Assembly (NCBI GenBank): GCA_004369085.1
Contig: ML210532.1
Coordinates: 1 to 18,007 of the forward strand
Reading direction: 5' to 3'
Length of the DNA: 18,007 nt
Source: Coprinopsis marcescibilis
Taxonomy: Eukaryota; Basidiomycota; Agaricomycetes; Agaricales; Psathyrellaceae
Positions 10,017-17,940 of the stretch are shown here, one piece after another. Numbering within the stretch: position 1 is the stretch's first letter; each line of letters begins with the position of its first letter. A program made the position numbers and the translations under genes. The notes beneath the pieces were generated by a model, which saw nothing but the letters and a program-made list of their open reading frames with translations, ran no database searches and was not told where the DNA came from.

Positions 10017-12251
10017 CCTGGTTCAAAATAAAAGATGGGTAAACACACCTTTCGTCCCCATGACTTGTTGTGTTGCGGTTCGGGGTCAGCGTAGAAGTAG
10101 AGTGGGTTGCAGATCTGGCACAGGTAGAAACTGGGAAGGCGAGATTGTTAGGACTATATATATGATTTCTGAGTTGGATGCGTCCACTGGCACTTATTAT
10201 TGACCTGCACACCATGTTCCCTAATCATGCTCGTCCTTCCACAGCATATTACCGCTTCCAGGTCACGAATTTAGGTCCCTCAGCAGTGCGCTCGATGCTT
10301 ATGCGTCCACTGACATTTACCAAATGTGGACTGCTGTGAGGACTGCTATCATTTCCCGAAATTTGCATGGCCGGGAAATGGGACGATCATTACACTAAGT
10401 GGTGTGTACAATTCCAAACCGCTCATAAGAGCCTTGTTCCGGATATTAATTCTAGCTACTACGGGGTCTTGATGCGTTCAAAGGGGACAAAGAGATGCAT
10501 AGCACAAGGGGAAGCGAGTGTCAATCAACTGAGAAATTAATGAAACCTAAGTAGAGAATTCTTTTAATTGTGGTCTACAGCACTGACAATGCTGCACTGC
10601 AGTACGTCGTACCAGCGCGCCGGTTCGTAGAGGCTGATTGTGGCGATTGTGACCCTGAACACCGTTCAAGGACTGAGATACCAAGTCAAGAAACTGGTGT
10701 TGATTGCGATGCAGATAGCTAGAGCGCCACCCAGTTGACTGCGCTTTCACCATATTGCCCATTGGTAGGCGGTACATATACTCCATGCTTAACCATGAGT
10801 CGCTCTCCTCTCCTCCTTACCTATTGTACAAGTAGCGAACGTTAAGCGTTGGTACCGGTCTGGCAAAATTTCTCCATAGGCGGCAGGGCGAATGTCGAAT
10901 CCGATTGGCCGGAGATTTAAATAAGGGGTGTAAAGCCGATAATAGAGTGGCTTTGTGGTCCTACGACCTAATGCGTGGTGGAAATGAGGCAGGCTGTGAT
11001 AGTGTGACGGGGGATTCAATCGAGAGACACCGCCATGCAGATCAGGACAAGGCGACTGCAAGTTCACGAGGCGCGAGTTTCGAAGATGTTTGAGCGCTCA
11101 AATAGCGAAGGATAATGAACGTGATTGGATGGATTGTCGTCCTTATGGCCTTAAACCTGGTGTGTGACTCGATGAATTGGTTAAGAAATTGTGGAGTACG
11201 ACCTCCACAGAACCGGCAGGCAAGTGGATATCAGTTATGGGTCTTCCCAATTGAAAAAGCCTGTATGCATCGCACGCTACGGTACGCCATCGAGGGAGTG
11301 CTGCAGTGTCGTCATTTCCCAAAATCGAAGTTAACGCGTGTGCCTGAGAGGATTGAAACCTGCCCGCCGGCGCTAAAACGATAAGATAAGATTGATGAAC
11401 TTTTACATCTCCGATTCGATCCCAGGCGGCTCGAAATTTGAATCGGACGCCCAGCTAACCTTTCTTGTGAACGCTATGACACCATGCGCAGAAGATCCGT
11501 GTTGCCCAGAACGATACCCCAGCTTCGTCCCCTCTCTGCCGAAGTAAAATCAGTATAGACCATGCGAAGTCCAGTGGACGCTCAACCCCTCAACTCTCGT
11601 TGTCCAATCCTTGTGTCAACGCCTCCTTCCAGCTCCCTAACGGTGTCGGAAAAGAATCTTACCAACGGCTCCCCGCTACGCCCATCATCCACACCGGCTC
11701 TTACTAGGCCGATAGAACAACGTTCTGACCCCGCCCTATCAGTGTGAACGAGTGTGGGACGGCGCGGAGAGGAGCTAAGGCGTTCGAATGGAGGACAAGG
11801 TGCTGGCTTCAATGCGTCGAAGGTATATTTCACATTTCAGTTGCGCCCTGCGCGTCATTTCTCCCCTACACCTTCCGCCGTCCCTTCCTGTCCATCCAAG
11901 GACCTTCATCGTGACCCCTCCGCCTTCTTTTCCCGCTCCCGTCAGTCCTCCCGCCGCTCTGCGATAATCCAGTGCTTCTCCCGTCCTCAATGTCCTCTCC
12001 CATCGTCTATCCGCAACGCTCGGCTCCTCCTCTCTCGGTTATCTTTCCACTCTCCATCTCGGTGGTGTTCTCTCTCTCTGATGGGTTCCTTCTAGCATGC
12101 GGGATTCCATTCGACGCTCCGGAGGTTGTACCCCCACCACGCGTTCATGCTCGCCATTGCAGCGCCGTCATCCATGGCATGCTCTCCGCCATCGCACGAG
12201 TGTTGAGGGCGTTGATGTCGTTGATTGCTTATATCGTCGAACCGAGTATAG
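10017..12251. other. Stretch without a recognisable gene
   Basis: No family was recognised on either strand. Short open frames (for example 10547-10786 and 10789-11067 on -, 11115-11384 on +) have no identifiable motif and look like chance frames. A 20-bp phrase around ATGCGTCCACTG(G/A)CA(C/T)TTA occurs at about 10178 and 10297. From about 11860 to 12120 the + strand is pyrimidine-rich, as in fungal promoters or introns. Around 12160-12300 one frame gives a hydrophobic peptide (HGMLSAIARVLRALMSLIAY). This resembles the small hydrophobic proteins common in Agaricomycetes, but a stop cuts it off and the call is too weak to stand as a gene. Confidence 0.45.
10155..10163 (-). promoter_or_regulatory. 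TATA-like element upstream of the TPR-CHAT gene
   Basis: TATATATAT lies about 140 nt upstream of the proposed start codon of the - strand TPR-CHAT gene. The run is symmetrical and so gives no strand by itself; the position relative to the gene suggests a core-promoter role. No transcript data support it. Confidence 0.3.
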
Positions 12252-12658
12252 AGACTAGAGACAGTGCAGGTGGGGTTGAAAGGGGAGACGAAGCTTCCAT
12301 TGGATTTGGTATTTAAGGTACGCTGTTGATCTTTCGTATTCGTCCCTATCCTCTCCGCATTTCTTCGTTCCCTTGCGTCTTTTGTTTACCTTTACTCTCC
12401 CTCTCTCCCTCTCTCCCTCTCTAATCGCGCTCTCCAGCTTCTCCAGGCACCCTCATTCCATCAACGCCACCACCCCAAACCAACCAACTCACTGGCTCAC
12501 GATATCACAGAGCTCGAAACCCTCGGAATCACGCTCGTCTCCCCCACCCCCGCTCTCCCAACCCCCGTCGTCCAGCGATCTCCTTTCCTAAGGTCGTCAA
12601 AATTGAGGGCGACTAAAAGTGGGTGGGAGACGACGTCGACCATCGAACAAGCTCTATA
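12252..12658 (+). other. Unrecognised spliced coding segment
   Basis: Two + strand blocks join in phase. Block 1 is 12252-12317, reading LETVQVGLKGETKLPLDLVF and a final K; a TAG-ending acceptor-like site sits just before it and donor GTACGC at 12318. Block 2 runs from 12438 (or 12447) to the TAG near 12658 and includes ITELETLGITLVSPTPALPT. The intron would be 120-129 nt and contains the CTCTCCCT tract. No ATG was found in frame with block 1, so it would be an internal exon or a remnant. A - strand frame of 198 codons (12497-13093) overlaps block 2; neither product is recognised. Frames after about 12590 also read sensibly with a one-base shift (VVKIEGD), which would fit a damaged gene. Confidence 0.3.
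12395..12421. repeat. CTCTCCCT short tandem repeat
   Basis: Three to four copies of the pyrimidine octamer CTCTCCCT occur in a row, within the putative intron 12318-12437. It may simply be an expanded polypyrimidine tract. Confidence 0.75.
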
Positions 12659-12851
12659 GGCTACCTTTTCCTGGAGATTTGACCTGCGCTCGAGGTTCCG
12701 TGGGGTCAGGAGGGAGATGAAGACGTGGCAGTGTGACGTCAAGAGGAGGATGCGCAGGTGATATTTGCACCGCGGGAGGGGGGGTGCTGTAGTCCGAGCC
12801 GCCGTGCAGCTCTTGGCCAACAGGAAGGACATGCAGTTGCAGTAGGAGGGC

Positions 12852-13399
12852 TTGGTCGTGGTCGTGGCGCCCGTGAAGGACAATAGCGATCTGGGTGTGG
12901 CGGGCGCGTTGGGGAGCGCTTTTAGGGGTGTATTTGTGTGGGCTCGAGGGTCGAGTTGGATCATCAGATTATTCACCATGCTCGTGAGTGTCATTCGATC
13001 CAGTTCTTCGTGCTTCGTTGAACTCTCGTCTGTCTGATCGCCGTCGCTAACCTTCTCTTTTAACAGACCACGAGCTTGGACGCCTTCTTGCATGTCAAGG
13101 CCGGATCGACGAAGCGCGTGAGCAGTTCGACCTCGTCCTTTCGGGGAAGTACCTCAAAGTGGGACCGTCGGGGTGGAGGGGCAAGTACACTCTCGAGGTG
13201 CGTCTGCCTTCTTCCATTTATCCCTTGGGGTGACGAGTACGAACACTGATGTTCGATGTCCTTCCTGTAGAACGCGTTGCATGTACGGACACATGCTGCG
13301 AACCAGGCGTTGGCGCAGACTCCAGAGGGGTTGGCGCAGACTTCAGAGTACGTGTCGACTCTAAGAGGACCGCAAGAGCTCCAGACCGCGGGAGAATAG
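12852..13399 (+). pseudogene. Iml2/TTC39-family C-terminal fragment, copy B
   Basis: Only the C-terminal third of the family is present. Segment 12855-12983 reads VKDNSDLGVAGALGSAFRGV, then after a frameshift near 12940-12950 ELDHQIIHHAH. Intron 12984-13066 (GTGAGT, GCTAAC branch, AACAG) splits codon H, and exon 13067-13197 gives HELGRLLACQGRIDEAREQF followed by DLVLSGKYLKVGPSG and GKYTLE. Intron 13198-13270 (GTGCGT..CTGTAG) leads to exon 13271-13399, NALHVRTHAANQALAQ plus an extended tail ending at TAG 13397-13399. The tail contains a local duplication (GGCGCAGACTCCAGAG and GGCGCAGACTTCAGAG). No conserved family block could be found upstream of 12850. It shares the last exon with copy A, so this is a truncated duplicate rather than the displaced end of copy A. 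Confidence 0.75.
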
Positions 13400-13807
13400 G
13401 TGTTCGTGACGCTCGCAGGGCCTGTATTAATCATATCTCGATTTAGTATCAAATATTTTTTAGGCGATTATGAGAGCTTAGGACGTACCAGTGCCGGTGA
13501 GGGCGGTGTCTCCGTTGGCGCTGACACCAGAAACTCCGTCCTTCGAAACTGGGAAGGGAGAGAAGCCTTTAGATTGTACAACCTAGAGACAGGGAGTGCA
13601 GTGCGAAAGCCACATACAGTAGTTGTTCGGGACAACGTGGCTGGGGCTACCGGCAGTAAAGCTGGTGGTCACCCGCTAAAGGTGCGACATATATAGTTAG
13701 GGTCTGAATATCTGATATTTGAATCATCGTTGTGATCAGTCGTGCCTGCTTAACCTATTTACGGAGGGAGCTCCGCACAGCTGTCCACAATACGCGGCGT
13801 TGAATGG
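13400..13807. other. Stretch without a recognisable gene
   Basis: A + strand frame of 98 codons is open from 13400 to 13696 (contains RLYNLETGSAVRKP and DNVAGATGSKAGGHPLK), but it has no recognised family and no clear start context. It begins immediately after copy B of Iml2/TTC39. An AT-rich patch with ATATAT occurs near 13690. Confidence 0.4.
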
Positions 13808-14040
13808 ACGTCGTGTGCGTGAGTGTACATTATGTATACTCGGTCATACACCACATAAAGTGTTCGACGAACGTCGCTATATGAGTGTGCAGTTCACACA
13901 CTCGATTGCCCGCCAGACTCAACGCTCGTCGAACGTTGGGTGTACGAGGGTGCAATTTTCACCCTTGGTCGTTCACGGTTCACGACGCCGTGACTCCACG
14001 CAGTGTTCGTCAGTCGTCGGGTGTGCAGTTCTGTATTATC
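13808..14040. repeat. Degenerate 62-72 bp tandem units with hairpins
   Basis: About four diverged units are led by CGTCG (13809, 13872, then near 13929 and 14013). Three carry a short inverted repeat at the same place: GAGTGTACA/TGTATACTC (13821-13841), GAGTGTG/CACACTC (13883-13903) and GAGGGTG/CACCCTT (13946-13966). Unit spacing between hairpins is 62 and 63 bp. The stems differ in sequence but still pair, with G-T-type mismatches only. Confidence 0.6.
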
Positions 14041-14044
14041 TGTG

Positions 14045-14120
14045 CTGGGCCTACCGCCTTATCTACCAGCCCTACCATCTACTATACAAGATACCTACCT
14101 GTACCTACCATCTACCCTAC
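14045..14120. repeat. CTACC-rich degenerate simple repeat
   Basis: TACC/CTACC phrases recur irregularly (CTACCAGCCCTACCATCTAC and CTACCTGTACCTACCATCTA), giving a pyrimidine-rich + strand. There is no coding evidence. Confidence 0.6.
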
Positions 14121-14234
14121 CAGCCACCCTACGTGGCCGATCATCCACAACCAATTTCTACGCTAGCACCGTCCGAACCACTCACAACCCCTTTTTGTTC
14201 CAGATATCTGTACACCGAGGGACCACTGAAATAA

Positions 14235-14370
14235 ACCCGGATACCATCCCCAAACTTGAGTTTCCACCCAATATACAGCCAGGTGCCAACTCCAAACTCG
14301 AGGTTCCACCCTCAAACAGCCAGGTGCCACCTCCAAACTCGAGGATCCCCCCAGATACGGCCAGGTGCCA
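14235..14370. repeat. 41-bp tandem repeat, about 3.5 units
   Basis: The phrase C(A/G)GCCAGGTGCCA begins at 14276, 14317 and 14358, exactly 41 bp apart, followed by CTCCAAACTCGAGGTTCCAC-type sequence. A diverged first unit begins near 14235 and a remnant (CAGCCAGGTAAGG) lies near 14421. Translations in any frame are low-complexity and are not taken as coding. Confidence 0.85.
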
Positions 14371-14800
14371 TCGTTAAAATCAACAACAACATTATGTATA
14401 GCCTTATCAGACATAATTACAGCCAGGTAAGGCCAATATACAGCGAGGTGCACTTTTTAGCATGTTAAAGTGTAATATACTACTTGTAGACTTCGGTAAA
14501 AGCCCATATAAACCTTGTGCACGCTCCCAAAACTCGTACCCTCGCTTGGTACGAGCTAACTGGCTCGAAGATTAAATATCTGTCGAGTCAGTTCTGTGTA
14601 GGTATTGGCATCGATGCCCAAACAGGGGGAAGTCCCAGCATTTTTACTCGTCGATGGAAGGGTAGTGTTCATCGCGAAAGATGCACACTAGCCCTGGGTT
14701 CGTACCCTCGCTGGTACGATTCCACTGCCCCGACGATTATCCGATCATCGAGCCAGTGCTGTGAGGGCATTGGCGACGCAACCCACAGAGTATGGAGTCG

Positions 14801-14847
14801 TTCCCCTTGCTGGGAACCATTCCCCTTGCTGGGAACCATTCCCCTTC
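14801..14847. repeat. 19-bp tandem duplication
   Basis: TTCCCCTTGCTGGGAACCA occurs at 14801-14819 and 14820-14838, with a partial third copy to 14847. The duplications are identical, so they are younger than the diverged array around them. Confidence 0.95.
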
Positions 14848-14881
14848 GTTGACGAGTGAATACCTGTCGACGCAAGGGTGC

Positions 14882-14905
14882 GTGTGCGCCGCCGAGGACG
14901 CACAC
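14882..14905. repeat. Hairpin GTGTGCG/CGCACAC
   Basis: The stem is perfect at 7 bp (14882-14888 with 14899-14905) around a 10-base loop CCGCCGAGGA. This is the array's G-C-closed version of a stem also found at 15055-15078. Confidence 0.85.
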
Positions 14906-14998
14906 ACACCCGGGGTCGTACCCAGCGAGCGTACGGGTCTACTGGCTCGACGATTAAATTCAGTGCTATGTGGGCGTCGCCGAAGTCACCTACACAGC

Positions 14999-15032
14999 GG
15001 GGAGTGGTTCATTGCACTGGGAACCACTCCCC
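14999..15032. repeat. Perfect 12-bp inverted repeat
   Basis: GGGGAGTGGTTC (14999-15010) pairs perfectly with GAACCACTCCCC (15021-15032) around a 10-base loop. A shorter version (10-bp stem) stands at 15383-15410 in a later unit. Confidence 0.95.
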
Positions 15033-15054
15033 ATCCTCGTCAACGCAAGTGTGC

Positions 15055-15078
15055 GTGTGCAGCGGCGAAGATGCACAC
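15055..15078. repeat. Hairpin GTGTGCA/TGCACAC
   Basis: The stem is perfect at 7 bp (15055-15061 with 15072-15078) and the loop is 10 bases, GCGGCGAAGA. Compared with 14882-14905 the closing pair is A-T instead of G-C, a paired change. Confidence 0.85.
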
Positions 15079-15119
15079 ACACACAGTGGGCCCGCACCCT
15101 CGCTGGAGACGACCCCACT

Positions 15120-15147
15120 GGCTCGGCGAATAAATCTTCGCCGAGCC
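15120..15147. repeat. Perfect 11-bp inverted repeat
   Basis: GGCTCGGCGAA (15120-15130) pairs perfectly with TTCGCCGAGCC (15137-15147) around TAAATC. The same place in unit 1 is AACTGGCTCGA ... TCGAGTCAGTT with one mismatch and a longer loop. Confidence 0.95.
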
Positions 15148-15216
15148 ATTGCTGTCTGGGCTCATCGAGGACACCCACAGAGTGGGTGGTGGTTCCTTGT
15201 ACTTGACACTCCTCCT

Positions 15217-15242
15217 CGTCGACGAGTACTTACTCGTCTACG
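15217..15242. repeat. Near-perfect 12-bp palindrome
   Basis: CGTCGACGAGTA and TACTCGTCTACG flank CT, with one mismatch. A related copy at 15416-15441 (CGTTGATGAGT/ACTCGTCGACG) has two mismatches, both of the G-T type. Confidence 0.9.
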
Positions 15243-15480
15243 GGACGGGTTGTTGTGTATGTTCGCCGATGCACACACACCCTAGGCTTGTACCCTCAGC
15301 GATACGAGTCCACTGGCTCAACAGCTGCCCAATATTAGAGCCACTGCTGTGTGCGAATCGGCGATGATACCCACGCAGCGGGGAGTGGTTCCTCGCGTTG
15401 GGAACCACTCACCTTCGTTGATGAGTACTCACTCGTCGACGCAATCGGCGACCACTCCCTCGACCAGCTAGTGCTTAAGC

Positions 15481-15829
15481 TGCATCGGCAGGTGAGTGCC
15501 CGTTGTCCCAGTGCAGCGACCGCTTCGGCGAGTGAGTCTTTGTCGACGTAATGCATCAGCGAGTGAGTCCGTGTTGACGTTGCTGCTGCCTCCTCAACGC
15601 GCTGCTGCATCGACGAGCACTCAATCGTCTGGCAGCTGCTGCTGTTGCATCAGCGGGACTCACTCGGCGAGCCAGTGCTTGGGTTGCCTCGACCAGCAGT
15701 TCCTTGTACTTGTCGAATGCTGTGTCAAGAAACACACACGTCTAGTGCGCCCTACCCTGTGCTGTCCCCTACGGTACTACCCTCCACTCTCCCCTACCCT
15801 CCGTCCATACCCTGTAAAATTACCCTACC
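15481..15829. other. Repeat-derived tail without a gene
   Basis: Fragments of the upstream array continue: (G/A)GCGAGTGAGTC at about 15528 and 15551, and its reverse complement GACTCACTCG at 15658. CTGCTG runs sit between them. From about 15745 the + strand becomes a CCCTA/TACCC-rich pyrimidine stretch. No gene is supported. Confidence 0.55.
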
Positions 15830-16485
15830 CTACACCCTGCACAAGAACCAATAACCCCATGACAGGCCCGGGTGCGCCGCATCGCTCCACAGAACCCACA
15901 ACGCATATTTCATCCACTCCGAATACGCACCCGCCCTCTCCCAGTCAATAAGCCAAACCTTCCCCCAGCTATCAACGACAACATTCCGCATGTTCAGGTC
16001 CATATGGCACATCCTCAACGGACGGCTCCTGTCGAATTTCGGGATCACGGGGTAGCTTAATTTACCACTGCATTCGTACTCCTCGTTTATGACTTGGAGG
16101 CGGCGGTCGTCAAACCATTTCGCCATGGCTGCATAGGACGTAAAAGGCCCTGCGCCCTGCTCGCCGAAGTAAAGCCCGACGCACTCCTGCGGCTCGTTCG
16201 AGTCGTTGAACGGACCTGGAACATCCGAGGGACGCCCCGAAGCTACAGCACATATCCCCGTCGAGGCCACAGCATCTTAAACCTCGCGTAGTTGCTCATC
16301 TGGGGCCAGAGCACCTCCAGCGGCTCACCGTCGATGTACGCCATCAATGTATACTGCGTATCGGGGCATTCGCCAGGGACTATGCGACGGATTGTGGCAT
16401 TGAAATTGTAGTATCCTCATATCGCGTGACGTCTGCTTCGGTCGGAGAACACGACTTTTTGATGACGGTGTCGGGTGTTAGCTTT
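15830..16485 (-). pseudogene. APH/kinase-like fold protein, broken
   Basis: The - strand shows an aminoglycoside-phosphotransferase-family (kinase-like) protein of the type expanded in fungi; the substrates of these fungal members are generally unknown. Segments lie in order but in different frames: TPDTVIKKSCSPTEADVTRY (about 16425-16485), where the VIKK lysine sits at the usual ATP-binding position; IRRIVPGECPDTQYTLMAYI and DGEPLEVLWPQMSNYARF (about 16275-16400); and PGPFNDSNEPQECVGLYFGE through CHMDLNMRNVVVD (catalytic Asp codon 16000-15998) to VWLIDWERAGAY (metal-binding Asp codon 15946-15944). A TGA precedes the first segment. Frames change near 16405 and near 16260. Several dozen residues expected between the second and third segments are absent, and the C-terminus stops early at 15830. 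An unrecognised intron could explain one change but not all. Confidence 0.7.
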
Positions 16486-17550
16486 CATGACGTTGGCATT
16501 GCAAACAAGTGGTCGGGGATTGCGAGACCCAGAACATCTGATTCTGTACGCGATGCTATGAGGGTAAGCTGTTCCTGATCTGAAAGCCCGTCAATGGAAC
16601 TTGTCTTTGGGGACACATCGCGTTGTCTCTGGAGATACATGTTAGCGCTCTGGTTGCTTCAACCTAGAGGCTTGCAGAGAAAATTAGGTCGGCTGCGCCA
16701 TGTGGGTGGTTTGCACTCGTATGAGATGGTCGTTGACACGTCTGGGTAGAAATGTTGGTGTGCCTAGTTATGGCAGAAAGCGATCACGACTTGTGAGGCG
16801 CAAGACGAGAGGATTTCCTTGGTCCTGCTTGACTTTGTGGGTCTTTGAAACAGACACAGCCACGGGATTCAAGGTCGCACGACGCAGCGTCACAAAGATT
16901 GCGAGTCCCAGCTCGCACTTTGATTGTCTTGCACCAGGGATCGCTCATTTTTGATCAGGTTTAAAAGACCCTAAATCAATTCCCATCATATGTCCACGCT
17001 GGGAGCAGTGTCGTGTTGTCAGCAGTCTTTCCCGCAGGCTCGCCGCATTTAGTCACCTTATGATACGCACAGATCCCCGGACCCTTCATTGTCGGAAAGT
17101 TCGAATACTTTGATGGACACAACTCACCAGATTTTGAAAACGACCAAGTACTTCCTTCAATCAGCTCCGTCAACTTGCTTTGTACTGTAGATCTGTAGAC
17201 AGATCATTGCTCTGTGGTAAGTAGACACCCGACAACAATTGTCAGTCACTTGGGCGGCACCTAAAAATGAAGGTATCGCGCAGAACAGCAACAGTGCTTG
17301 TGTATGCAACGATTGATTACAATTGTTACAATTGTTACAATATTAACTACCGCCTACGTCTACATGAGACTAAAGTATGCTAAAAGAATACTTCGACGGA
17401 GCAAAAAGTGAATGGTAGAACTAAACACAGGATCAAACACATGCTAAAGAGCTACCAATAGTCATGCTACCTGGAAAAGCTATATAACAACCACAATTCA
17501 AAAAGAAAAGGTATTGCCTCAGGCCACCAGCAAGGGGACTGTGCCGTACG
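16486..17550. other. Stretch without a recognisable gene
   Basis: Short frames occur on both strands (16700-16954 +, 16976-17173 -) with no identifiable domain. The - strand at 17126 has a GTGAGT donor-like site. From about 17200 to 17520 the base composition becomes AT-rich, with a repeated ACAATTGTT (17319-17344). This fits an intergenic or 3' flanking region of the gene at 17551-17940. Confidence 0.45.
17319..17344. repeat. ACAATTGTT short tandem repeat
   Basis: Two and a half copies of the nonamer ACAATTGTT lie in an AT-rich patch. The unit itself contains the palindrome AACAATTGTT across its junction. Confidence 0.8.
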
Positions 17551-17940
17551 CTATCCATTTGAAATAAAAGTATCATAGTCTCGCTTCCTGTGGTTTTCCC
17601 TAAAGTAGTCCGAAAGAGTTTCATTGGCCATTTTGGACGGGCCGAGTGACAGCTTGACGTTGGCGACTAGCATGCGGAGTTGGGAGTGGAGGTCTCGAAA
17701 GTGTTGTTGTTGGTCGAGAATTGAGCGCTTCACAATAGCTTGTAGAGCTTTAACCTGCCGCTGCCTCTTCACGCCTTTGAATTGAATTCGCAGTCGGGCG
17801 CAGGCTGGTTGCGTTGTCGGAAACGTGGTGACGTGGCGTCCAAAGATCGTGAAACGACGGAGGGACTTGCGCATTCGAGCTGATAGCTTGGGAATTGCCA
17901 TCGGCTGTCGTGGCTTATAGGGTGGTAGAGAGCATTCCAT
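17551..17940 (-). CDS. Hypothetical basic protein, 129 residues
   Basis: The family was not recognised. The frame runs from ATG at 17940-17938 to TAG at 17553-17551. The 40 bases before the ATG, read on the coding strand, are strongly pyrimidine-rich (CCTCCTCTCCTCTCTCTCGA), typical of leaders just upstream of fungal start codons, and this favours the start. The product is rich in Arg, Lys and Gln, with a long likely helical middle (KRQRQVKALQAIVKRSILDQ) and no signal peptide or membrane segment. Further exons beyond 17551 cannot be excluded. No overlapping frame looks more convincing. Confidence 0.45.
   Translation of the reverse strand: MECSLPPYKPRQPMAIPKLSARMRKSLRRFTIFGRHVTTFPTTQPACARLRIQFKGVKRQRQVKALQAIVKRSILDQQQHFRDLHSQLRMLVANVKLSLGPSKMANETLSDYFRENHRKRDYDTFISNG

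Larger units (their letters stand above)
14520..15480. repeat. Diverged array of about five hairpin-bearing units
   Basis: Five units of 165-215 bp are recognised by a CGTACCCTCGCTGGTACGA-like start at about 14534, 14701, 14916, 15092 and 15288. Parts recur in a fixed order: this start (itself a hairpin, perfect 8-bp stem at 14533-14555), then ACTGGCTCG...TCGAGCCAGTG, then ACCCACAGAG, then GGGGAGTGGTTCC...GGAACCACTCCCC, then CGTCGACGAGTACTTACTCG, then GTGTGCGnCGCCGAGGATGC with a CA run. Most parts are inverted repeats. Units differ strongly in sequence and length. No coding signature, transposase or terminal repeat was seen. It could be an old satellite, an array of foldback elements or a structured non-coding transcript. 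Confidence 0.75.

Noticed and set aside
11400..11460. tRNA-like TTCGATCCC phrase
   Set aside because: No matching acceptor, D or anticodon arms could be folded around it on either strand.
12590..12860. Inverted Iml2/TTC39 exon (minus-strand YCNCMSFLLAKSC resembling the family's YCLC motif)
   Set aside because: Only a few residues agree, flanking residues do not, and the adjacent family exons are on the + strand without a gap suggesting an inversion.
14520..15480. CRISPR-like array
   Set aside because: There are no identical direct repeats with unique equal-length spacers; the units are long, diverged and internally repetitive, and the host is a fungus.
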